DNA of 64,000 nt, taken from the NCBI GenBank assembly GCA_947494205.1, contig CANLUH010000022.1, forward strand, positions 1 through 64,000, written 5' to 3'. Numbering within the stretch: position 1 is the stretch's first letter; the number at the start of each line of letters is the position of its first letter. This document shows positions 1-6,961 of the stretch, piece after piece. The notes beneath the pieces are model-generated. The model did no database searches, was not told the origin of the DNA, and saw nothing but the letters and a program-made list of their open reading frames with translations. A program made the translations under genes and the position numbers. The stretch is from an uncultured Flavobacteriaceae bacterium. Lineage in GTDB: Bacteria > Bacteroidota > Bacteroidia > Flavobacteriales > Flavobacteriaceae.

Positions 1-1263
1 GGTGAACAAGGACTACAGGGAGAACAAGGTCTTCAAGGTGAGCAAGGATTACAAGGAGATGTTGGACCTGCTGGACCACAAGGTTTACAAGGTGAACAAG
101 GATTACAAGGAGATGTTGGACCTGCTGGACCGCAAGGTTTACAAGGAGAACAAGGTCTTCAAGGAGAACAAGGATTACAAGGAGATATAGGACCTGCTGG
201 ACCACAAGGTTTACAAGGTGAACAAGGACTACAGGGAGAACAAGGTCTTCAAGGTGAGCAAGGGTTACAAGGAGATGTTGGACCTGCTGGACCGCAAGGT
301 TTACAAGGACCTAAAGGTGATCAAGGTGATGCAGGACCTGCAGGTACAGATGGTGCTGTTGGACCAGAAGGGCCTCAAGGGCCAACTGGTGCAGATGGTA
401 ATGGCATTACTTCTACTGTAGATAATGGTAATGGTACTTTTACTATTACATACACTGATACAACAACATTTACCACATCTGACTTAACTGGACCTGCTGG
501 GACAGCTGGAGCTACAGGTGCTGATGGACCTCAAGGTCCACAAGGAGATACAGGTAATGGAATTGCTTCATCTACAAATAATGGAGATGGTACTTTTACA
601 TTAAATTATACTGATGGTACTGATTTCACTACTGCTGACTTTACAGGACCACAAGGACCAACTGGACCACAAGGGCCTCAAGGAGATCCAGCAACTAATA
701 TTACTACAAACTTGTCTCAAAATATTGCAAGTGGAGTTATCTCTTATATTAATGAAGATACAACTACGCAAACTGCAAATGTTGTTAGTACGCAAAGTAA
801 TAATAGAATTACTGTTGGTACAGACGGAGGTGCTTATTTAGGGTTTAGGTATTTTGATGCTTATGAATCTGTAGGTACTGCTACTATTGATAATACCTTT
901 AGTACTATTCCTTTTAATACGACAAGAGTCAACTTAAATGGATTTACATTAACTGGTGGAGTTATAGATATTCCTGAAAAAGGCCTTTATGAAATAACCT
1001 ATTCTGTTTCTTTTGAGAATACTACTAGCGGTAATAATAGAAGTAGCGTAGAAACTGTTTTAAGAGAAAATACAACAGATGTGCCAGGGTCATCTATTTA
1101 TAGTTATCATAAAAATAACCGAAAAGCTTCTGCTACTAGAACGGTTATACTAACTTTAAGTGCTGGAGATGATATTTCAGTAAGGTCAAGAAGATCTGAT
1201 GGTGATGGAGATATTCAAGTATTAGCTGGAGGTTCTAGTATTACAATAAAAAGACTTCAGTAG
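1..1263 (+). CDS. Collagen-like repeat protein with C1q/TNF-like C-terminal domain (5' end outside window)
   Basis: The first reading frame is open from base 1 to the TAG at 1261-1263, so 420 codons of a longer gene are visible. Codons 1 to about 130 are Gly-X-Y triplets rich in GEQ, GLQ, GPA and GPQ, the collagen pattern. They are followed by two non-collagen inserts (about 397-486 and 550-642) of the form GNGI..NG.GTFT..YTDGT.FTT, each followed by more GPQG triplets. The last 180 residues are a beta-rich globular domain resembling C1q/TNF jelly rolls that cap bacterial collagen-like proteins. The signal peptide and anchor are not in the window. I infer a secreted or surface filament with a trimerising C-terminal head. 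The collagen part is built from 18-bp DNA repeats and is probably length-variable. No ATG lies in frame before position 712, so a simple gene call would truncate it. Confidence 0.88.
   Translation, partial: GEQGLQGEQGLQGEQGLQGDVGPAGPQGLQGEQGLQGDVGPAGPQGLQGEQGLQGEQGLQGDIGPAGPQGLQGEQGLQGEQGLQGEQGLQGDVGPAGPQGLQGPKGDQGDAGPAGTDGAVGPEGPQGPTGADGNGITSTVDNGNGTFTITYTDTTTFTTSDLTGPAGTAGATGADGPQGPQGDTGNGIASSTNNGDGTFTLNYTDGTDFTTADFTGPQGPTGPQGPQGDPATNITTNLSQNIASGVISYINEDTTTQTANVVSTQSNNRITVGTDGGAYLGFRYFDAYESVGTATIDNTFSTIPFNTTRVNLNGFTLTGGVIDIPEKGLYEITYSVSFENTTSGNNRSSVETVLRENTTDVPGSSIYSYHKNNRKASATRTVILTLSAGDDISVRSRRSDGDGDIQVLAGGSSITIKRLQ
40..309 (+). repeat. Tandem 18-bp GEQGLQ repeats within the collagen-like gene
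   Basis: The sequence encoding GEQGLQ (18 bp) recurs in clusters separated by a GD(V/I)GPAGPQGLQ spacer. Successive GD codons lie at 58, 112, 184 and 274, giving spacings of 54, 72 and 90 bp. This means one, then two, then three GEQGLQ units, an arithmetic ladder in 18-bp steps. The units are almost identical at DNA level, so recent slippage or unequal recombination is likely. Every change is a multiple of 18 bp, which keeps the frame. Confidence 0.85.
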
Positions 1264-1286
1264 AATAACTATTTAATTTAAAATTT

Positions 1287-1320
1287 AAAAACCGAGTTAA
1301 CTATTTAACTCGGTTTTTTT
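1287..1320 (+). terminator. Rho-independent terminator of the collagen-like gene
   Basis: A perfect 10-bp stem (1291-1300 with 1305-1314, ACCGAGTTAA and its complement) closes a CTAT loop and runs into a T tract at 1314-1320, about 27 bp after the stop codon. Confidence 0.85.
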
Positions 1321-1480
1321 ATGTCTTAATAATTAAAAACAACAGCTATTCAAGCACTAATAAATAATACATCTGTTTAATTTTTATCAGTTGATTCTAT
1401 GTAGTAATATATTGAATATGAAGCAAAAAAAAATTCTAATTCGATACTTACAGGAAATGATTAAAAAAAAACGAAAATAA
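1321..1480. other. Intergenic spacer without a recognised gene
   Basis: AT-rich spacer between the collagen-like gene terminator and the tRNA promoter. The only open frame is a 20-codon Lys-rich one at 1418-1480, which I do not call a gene. Confidence 0.5.
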
Positions 1481-1513
1481 TTTGGTTCTATATAGTTAAA
1501 AACACTAGATTTG
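1481..1513 (+). promoter_or_regulatory. Housekeeping-type promoter of the tRNA gene
   Basis: TTTG at 1481-1484 and TAGATTTG at 1506-1513 match the Bacteroidota primary-sigma consensus (TTTG, about 20 bp, TAnnTTTG). The spacing is 21 bp and the -7 element ends 11 bp before the mature tRNA 5' end. Confidence 0.75.
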
Positions 1514-1524
1514 CACCCGCAAAC

Positions 1525-1598
1525 GGCGAGGTAGCTCAGTTGGTTAGAGCGTCGGATTCATAACCCGGAGGTCGGGGGATCGTGCCCCCCTCTCGCTA
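1525..1598 (+). tRNA. tRNA with anticodon CAT (tRNA-Met type)
   Basis: The cloverleaf folds as acceptor 1525-1531 with 1591-1597, D arm starting at GCTC (1534), anticodon loop TTCATAA with CAT, variable region AGGTC, and a T stem of five G-C pairs (1574-1578 with 1586-1590). No CCA is encoded, as is usual in this phylum. Three features are odd: a G.U pair at the end of the acceptor stem, an A.C mismatch at the base of the anticodon loop, and a T loop reading ATCGTGC in place of the usual TTCRANY. It lacks the three G-C pairs of a standard initiator anticodon stem, so an elongator is more likely. A CAT anticodon could also belong to a modified tRNA-Ile. Confidence 0.88.
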
Positions 1599-1608
1599 CA
1601 AGCAAAAT

Positions 1609-1639
1609 TAAAGCTTCACAGAAATGTGAGGCTTTTTTT
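1609..1639 (+). terminator. Terminator downstream of the tRNA
   Basis: A 10-bp stem (1611-1620 with 1625-1634, one G.T pair) closes a GAAA tetraloop and is followed by a run of seven T. Confidence 0.85.
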
Positions 1640-2038
1640 ATTTCTTACCTAAAACATTACTTTTATATTCCTGTTTTTTAATTGCGTCTCTTCCCTACTT
1701 TGAACTTGCGATAAAAATTGAACAAGAAGAAAAGAGATTACACTCTTAGTTTTAAATTACTTTTTATGGAAAATTACTTTAAATAAATTCGCTTCTTAAT
1801 ATCCGTTAATATAACTATTACATTGCTAACTTAGTAATATAACACCAACAGAAAGAAAAACTATAATACCTGTTATTTTTAATTAAAACATACAACTAAT
1901 AGTACGATAACAATGCTACAAAAAATAGTATTTATAACGCATTTAAGCCTATTTTTGAACTATTAATAAATTCTTTCGTATTTTTCACTAGTATTGAATT
2001 TACAAATAAGCCAACTAAAACACGTTTTTCTTTTTAAT
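1640..2038. other. AT-rich intergenic region
   Basis: About 400 bp between the tRNA terminator and the metallophosphoesterase gene. I find no open frame of note, no repeat and no convincing TAnnTTTG element. It presumably holds the promoter of the next gene. Confidence 0.5.
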
Positions 2039-5000
2039 ATGATGAAACATAAACTCTCTCTAATCCTTCTTATTACAGCCCTTTTAACCAATTGTGCTTC
2101 ACATAAATTACAGTATAAAGAAGATACTCCCGTTATAGAACAAATACCTTCTAAAGATATTGACCATACATTTTACCTTATTGGAGACGCTGGAAAATCA
2201 CCTAAAAATGAATTATCTACAGCTTTAAAAATATTTAAAAAACATATTTCTAAAAACAGTAGTAAAAAAGATTATGCGCTGTTTTTAGGAGACAATATAT
2301 ATCCATCTGGACTTCCTGAAAAAGATCATGGAGACAGAACTAATGCTGAAAACCAATTAAACGCGCAGATTAAATCGGTTGAAGGGTTTAAAGGCAAAAC
2401 AATTTTCTTACCAGGAAATCACGATTGGTATGCAGATGGTGTAAAAGGTGTAAAACGTCAAGAAAAATATATAGAGAAGGCTTTAGGTAAAAACACCTTT
2501 AAACCAGAAAACGGTTGCCCAATAGAAAGTATGAGTATTGGAAATGCCATACAATTAATAGTTGTTGATACGCAATGGTATTTAGAAGATTGGGATAAAA
2601 ACCCAACCATAAATGATAACTGTGAAATAAAAACTAGAACACGTTTCTTTGAAGAATTAGAAGGCGTATTAAAAAAAGCTCAAGGTAAACGTGTGGTATT
2701 TGCAATGCATCATCCTATGTTTACAAATGGATTGCATGGCGGATTTTATTCAGCAAAAAAACACCTTTACCCGACACAGTCTAAAACTCCTTTACCAATA
2801 CTAGGCTCTCTGGCGGCTCAACTAAGAACACAAGGAGGCGTTTCTACTCAAGATCGTTTTAATGAACGTTATAATGAGTTAATGCAACGTATTGAAACAT
2901 TGGCTTTAGATTACAACAATATTGTATTCACCTCTGGACATGAACATACCTTACAATACATAGAGGATAATGGTATAAAACAAATTGTATCTGGTTCTGG
3001 AGCAAAAGAAGCTGTAGTAGCTTTAAATAACAACGGATTATTTGCTTACGGCAAACAAGGTTTTGCACAATTAAACATTTATAAAGATGGTAGTAGTTGG
3101 GTTAGTTTTTATGGAGAAGACAATGGAGAACCCAAATTACTATATACTAAACAAGTATTCGAAAAACGAAAAACAGAATTTAATACAGATATATTACCAG
3201 ACACTTTTCCTACAACAGTTGAAGCCTCAATATACAGTGAAGAAGAAACAAAAAAAACAGGCTTTTATAAAGTACTACTAGGGGATCGTTACAGAAAACT
3301 ATATAGTACAAAAATTACAGTACCTGTGGCTACTTTAGATACTTTGTATGGCGGATTAGAAATTGTACGTGCTGGTGGAGGACACCAATCCCGTTCGTTA
3401 CGTTTAAAAATGAAAAACGGGAAACAATTAAGTATGCGTGCTTTAAGAAAAAGTGCTACGCAATATTTACAAACCGTATTATTTAAAAATAACTATGTTA
3501 AAAACGATTTTGAAAAAACACGTGTAGAAAATCTAGTACTAGACTTTTATACAGCTGCACACCCCTACTCTTTTACTGTTGTTCCAGATTTGTCTGATGC
3601 AGCACAAGTATATCACACTAACCCACGTATATATTACATCCCAAAACATAAATATATGGGAGATTATAATGCTGAGTATGGTGGCGAGTTATATATGATT
3701 GAAGAACGCCCTGAAGCCAATTACTCAGACGAGAAAACCTTTGGTTATGCAGACGATTTAGAAAGTACCCACGATATTATTGCCAAAATAAGAAAAGACG
3801 AAAAGTATAAAATTGACGAAGACGCTTATGTTCGTGCTAGACTATTCGATATGCTTTTAGGAGACTGGGACAGACACCAAGACCAATGGCGCTGGGCGCA
3901 ATTTAATCAAGATAATGGAGATAAATTGTTTAGACCAATTCCTAGAGATCGTGATCAGGTATTCTCTAATTTTGATGGTGCTTTATTGGATATTATTAAA
4001 AATCTTTCTGGTGCCACAAGACAATTACAAGTTTACGATTCTGAATTAAAGGATATTAAATGGATGAATAGTGCGGGAATAAAACTGGATAAGGTTTTAA
4101 TACAACAAGCTAATAAAGACACTTGGTTAGAACAAGCACAGTTTTTACAAGATAATATTACAGATGATGTTATTATTAAAGCTTTTTCTAACATTCCTGA
4201 AGAAGTTAGAGATGCTTCGCTTACAGAAATACAAGGACACCTTAAAGGGAGACGTGCTAATTTAAAGGAGATAGCAGAACGTTATTATAATTATTTAAAT
4301 GAATTAGTAATACTTACAGGAACAGATAAAGACGATTTTATAGAAATTACTCGCATAGGAAATAATGAAACTCGTGTTACAATTTCTAGAATTAAAAATG
4401 GTAAAAAAGGCGAAGTTATAGTAGACAGAACTTTTAATAAAGCTATTACCAAAGAACTTTGGATTTATGGTTTGGATGATAAGGATGTTTTTGAAGTTTC
4501 TGGTAAAGCTAGTAACCTTATTAAAATACGCATAATTGGTGGTCAAAATAACGATACGTACCGTATTAAAAATGGAAAACGCATTAAAATTTATGACCAC
4601 GAATCTAAGAAGAATACCATTGAAGAAAATAATGGAGCTTCAATAAACTTTACAGATAATTACAATAATAACTTATTCGATTTTAATAAAAATATTGTTA
4701 AATCTGGTTCTATTATGCCAAATATAGGCTTTAACCCAGATGATGGTTTCTTATTAGGTTTAGGAACTGTTTTAACAACAAAAGGATTTCATCGCAATCC
4801 ATTTACGACACAACATAAATTTAAAGGAGGATACTACTTTGCTACAAAAGGATTTAGTATCGATTATAGTGGAGAATTTGCAAATATTATTGGAGATTGG
4901 AATTTACAAGCCTCAGGAAAATTTACTTCAGAAAACTTCGCTAGTAACTTTTTTGGTTATGGTAATGAAACCATAAATAATGACAATGCATTAGATTTAG

Positions 5001-5749
5001 ACTTTAACAGAGTAAAAACCAGTATTTACGGTGTTAGTTTAGGCCTAATTAAAAGAGGTAAGTTTGGTAGTGATTTTGGTGTTAAGTTAAAAGCAGAAGC
5101 TATAGAAATTGGGAATACTCCAGATAGATTTATTACTGCTTTCGCACCACCTGTTGTTGCAGAGAACTTTTATAACAGACGTCTATTTACGGCTATAGAA
5201 GGTACTTACAGCTATTCTAGTTTCGATGATAAAACGACTCCTACTCGTGCTATGACGTTAGATGTTTCAACAGGATTAAATACAGAACCAGATAACACTA
5301 AAAATACTTATGGTTATTTTAATGCGAATCTAGGGTTTTATAATGCGTTATCTAAAAACAGAAAACTGGTATTAAAAACAGATCTTAGATCTCAATTACG
5401 ATTTGGTGATGATTTATTTTTCTACCAAGCTGCAAACATTGGTGGTAGAAATGGATTAAGAGGCTATAGAACAGAACGTTTTACTGGACAAAATGCCTTA
5501 GTTACTAGCGCCGATTTACGATATGCTTTTCAATCTTTTAAAACTAAAACATTACCCTTACAAATAGGTGTTTTTGCAGGAGGTGATGTAGGAAGAGTTT
5601 GGGTAGAAAATGATAATTCTAAATTATGGCATAATGATTATGGAGGAGGACTTTGGGTTACAGCTGCAGAATCTGTTAGCGGTACTTTAAACTTCTTTAA
5701 TAGTAAAGAGGGTTTACGTTTCTCATTTGGATTCGGAATAAATTTTTAA
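2039..5749 (+). CDS. Large outer-membrane lipoprotein: metallophosphoesterase, kinase-like core and Omp85-like barrel
   Basis: The start is placed at the double ATG (2039/2042), which gives MMKHK, a hydrophobic stretch and the lipobox LLTNC; an upstream ATG at 1994 would bury the signal. Residues about 40-330 form a calcineurin-like metallophosphoesterase with all metal-binding motifs (GDAG D50, GDN D85/N86, GNHD 127-129, HH 224-225, GHEH 301-303). Residues about 440-660 have features of an atypical kinase fold: MRALRK (K471), YMIEER (E555), GDWDRHQDQW (D611) and PRDRDQ (D637/D639). Then comes a linker with a GGQNND motif. The last 350 residues look like an Omp85/D15-type barrel with GGRNGLRGY near the end. 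It is monocistronic. Phosphatase and barrel calls are well supported; the kinase-like reading is my inference, and substrates are unknown. Confidence 0.83.
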   Translation: MMKHKLSLILLITALLTNCASHKLQYKEDTPVIEQIPSKDIDHTFYLIGDAGKSPKNELSTALKIFKKHISKNSSKKDYALFLGDNIYPSGLPEKDHGDRTNAENQLNAQIKSVEGFKGKTIFLPGNHDWYADGVKGVKRQEKYIEKALGKNTFKPENGCPIESMSIGNAIQLIVVDTQWYLEDWDKNPTINDNCEIKTRTRFFEELEGVLKKAQGKRVVFAMHHPMFTNGLHGGFYSAKKHLYPTQSKTPLPILGSLAAQLRTQGGVSTQDRFNERYNELMQRIETLALDYNNIVFTSGHEHTLQYIEDNGIKQIVSGSGAKEAVVALNNNGLFAYGKQGFAQLNIYKDGSSWVSFYGEDNGEPKLLYTKQVFEKRKTEFNTDILPDTFPTTVEASIYSEEETKKTGFYKVLLGDRYRKLYSTKITVPVATLDTLYGGLEIVRAGGGHQSRSLRLKMKNGKQLSMRALRKSATQYLQTVLFKNNYVKNDFEKTRVENLVLDFYTAAHPYSFTVVPDLSDAAQVYHTNPRIYYIPKHKYMGDYNAEYGGELYMIEERPEANYSDEKTFGYADDLESTHDIIAKIRKDEKYKIDEDAYVRARLFDMLLGDWDRHQDQWRWAQFNQDNGDKLFRPIPRDRDQVFSNFDGALLDIIKNLSGATRQLQVYDSELKDIKWMNSAGIKLDKVLIQQANKDTWLEQAQFLQDNITDDVIIKAFSNIPEEVRDASLTEIQGHLKGRRANLKEIAERYYNYLNELVILTGTDKDDFIEITRIGNNETRVTISRIKNGKKGEVIVDRTFNKAITKELWIYGLDDKDVFEVSGKASNLIKIRIIGGQNNDTYRIKNGKRIKIYDHESKKNTIEENNGASINFTDNYNNNLFDFNKNIVKSGSIMPNIGFNPDDGFLLGLGTVLTTKGFHRNPFTTQHKFKGGYYFATKGFSIDYSGEFANIIGDWNLQASGKFTSENFASNFFGYGNETINNDNALDLDFNRVKTSIYGVSLGLIKRGKFGSDFGVKLKAEAIEIGNTPDRFITAFAPPVVAENFYNRRLFTAIEGTYSYSSFDDKTTPTRAMTLDVSTGLNTEPDNTKNTYGYFNANLGFYNALSKNRKLVLKTDLRSQLRFGDDLFFYQAANIGGRNGLRGYRTERFTGQNALVTSADLRYAFQSFKTKTLPLQIGVFAGGDVGRVWVENDNSKLWHNDYGGGLWVTAAESVSGTLNFFNSKEGLRFSFGFGINF

Positions 5750-5872
5750 AGAACCTAAGTTTAAGATAACAGTCAATAAATACACTTCTTAATCAACCTA
5801 TAATTCAAGTAGATGTAATACCATGAATAGCATTTAATTGTGATACTATTTAAAACGAAAATTACTAAGTAT

Positions 5873-5906
5873 AAAAAAAGCCTTGATAATTATATCAAGG
5901 CTTTTT
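5873..5906. terminator. Bidirectional terminator between convergent genes
   Basis: CCTTGATA (5881-5888) pairs with TATCAAGG (5893-5900). The stem is flanked by an A run before and a T run after, so it can serve the fusion lipoprotein gene on the plus strand and the small gene on the minus strand. Confidence 0.8.
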
Positions 5907-5911
5907 GAGTT

Positions 5912-6055
5912 TTAATTCTTATGCGATTCAAACGTGACGTCTTTATATTTTATAACACTTAAAGACTTTGAAAAATTAAGAATAAAACTTACTGTTTCAT
6001 CTTTTGGATTCAATTTAATTTCTTTTTTAGATTGTTCTGAGTAAAGTTTTGCCAT
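5912..6055 (-). CDS. Small 47-residue hypothetical protein
   Basis: An ATG (complement of 6053-6055) opens 47 codons to a TAA at 5912-5914. The product begins MAKLYSEQSKKEIKLNPK and ends KYKDVTFESHKN. It is charged, has no signal peptide or membrane segment, and looks like a compact soluble protein (an ETVSFILNFSKSL segment in the middle). It sits 85 bp downstream of the sigma-factor gene on the same strand and is directly followed by a terminator, so co-transcription with the sigma gene is plausible. I have an impression of similar small proteins in related flavobacteria but cannot confirm it. No function is assigned. Confidence 0.68.
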   Translation of the reverse strand: MAKLYSEQSKKEIKLNPKDETVSFILNFSKSLSVIKYKDVTFESHKN

Positions 6056-6140
6056 ATTACTTTTTAATTGGTTATGGCTTTATAACGCAACAAAACAAAC
6101 TATATTGTGTTACTAAAATATATTTTATTATAAAATGTAT

Positions 6141-6725
6141 TTAGTTTGTTAATATAATATTATGCTTCTCTATTATTTTACGCATATTAATAAGTGCATA
6201 ACGCATTCTACCTAAAGCAGTATTAATACTAACTCCAGTACGCTCAGAGATTTCTTTAAAGCTCATATCATTATACATACGCATTAAAATAACTTCTCTT
6301 TGATCTTCTGGAAGCTCATCTATTAAACGTCTTACATCTGTTTCTACTTGATCTTTAATTAAGGCGCGCTCTGCATTTAAACTTGTATCACTTAATACCG
6401 AAAAAATACTAAACTCTCCTCCATTATCAAACTTAGGCATTCTGTTATTCTTTCTAAAATAATCTATAATTAAGTTATGAGAGATACGCATAACCCAAGG
6501 TAAAAATTTACCTTCCTCATTATAACGCCCTTTTTTAAGAGTTCTAATCACTTTAATAAATGCATCTTGAAAAATGTCTTCTGCTACATCTCTATCATAC
6601 ACTTTAGAATATATAAAACTATATATACGTTGTTTGTGTCTTTTAATTAAAACTTCAAGAGAGGATTCGTCGCCTTTAATGTAACTACTAACTAAAGTAG
6701 CGTCTGAGATAAGTTCTTTTCGCAT
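6141..6725 (-). CDS. RNA polymerase sigma-70 family (ECF) factor
   Basis: A 194-residue protein with the two ECF domains. Region 2 spans about residues 25-95, with the helix EDIFQDAFIKVIRTL and the -10-binding stretch WVMRISHNLIIDYFRK. Region 4 spans about 130-185, with LPEDQREVILMRMYNDMSFKEISERTGVSINTALGRMRYAL as the helix-turn-helix. No anti-sigma gene is adjacent, which is common for the constitutive flavobacterial members of this group. A promoter with a good -7 element lies 107 bp upstream, and the leader is about 100 nt. It is divergent from uvrA; the 47-aa gene follows downstream. The target regulon cannot be read from the sequence. Confidence 0.93.
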   Translation of the reverse strand: MRKELISDATLVSSYIKGDESSLEVLIKRHKQRIYSFIYSKVYDRDVAEDIFQDAFIKVIRTLKKGRYNEEGKFLPWVMRISHNLIIDYFRKNNRMPKFDNGGEFSIFSVLSDTSLNAERALIKDQVETDVRRLIDELPEDQREVILMRMYNDMSFKEISERTGVSINTALGRMRYALINMRKIIEKHNIILTN

Positions 6726-6831
6726 AATTTTTACTTTTTTCTAGCAGAAGCGGACTTCTAACATAGGGATTCATAATTTTAAAAAGTAAAAATTTGCAAT
6801 AGGCAATGATAGTTTTGTTGTTTGTATGTCT

Positions 6832-6863
6832 CAAATATAACAACATTCATTTAAAAAAAACAA
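6832..6863 (-). promoter_or_regulatory. Promoter of the ECF sigma factor gene
   Basis: On the minus strand TATATTTG (6839-6832) matches TAnnTTTG, and a TTG (6863-6861) lies 21 bp upstream of it. This predicts transcription starting near 6826. Confidence 0.65.
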
Positions 6864-6928
6864 GAAAAATATGAACTTTTAACATTTTATTGCACAATAA
6901 AGTTATTTCTAAGCTAGAATAGATGTGT

Positions 6929-6936
6929 TATCTTTG
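6929..6936 (+). promoter_or_regulatory. -7 promoter element of uvrA
   Basis: TATCTTTG matches TAnnTTTG, 25 bp before the uvrA ATG. No TTG at the expected -33 distance is seen. Confidence 0.6.
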
Positions 6937-6961
6937 CTAAATTATTTTTTAACAAACACTT

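Noticed and set aside
2..421. Out-of-frame open stretches with repeated [13 protein letters not shown] peptides
   Set aside because: They are the second reading frame of the collagen-like repeats and exist only because 18-bp repeats lack stop codons.
601..795. Minus-strand open frame within the collagen-like gene
   Set aside because: It lies inside the clear plus-strand coding frame, with no promoter or family features.
1418..1480. A 20-codon Lys-rich open frame upstream of the tRNA
   Set aside because: Too short, low complexity, and overlapped by the tRNA promoter region; no supporting signal.
1994..2038. An upstream start for the fusion lipoprotein
   Set aside because: It would place 15 residues before the lipoprotein signal peptide.
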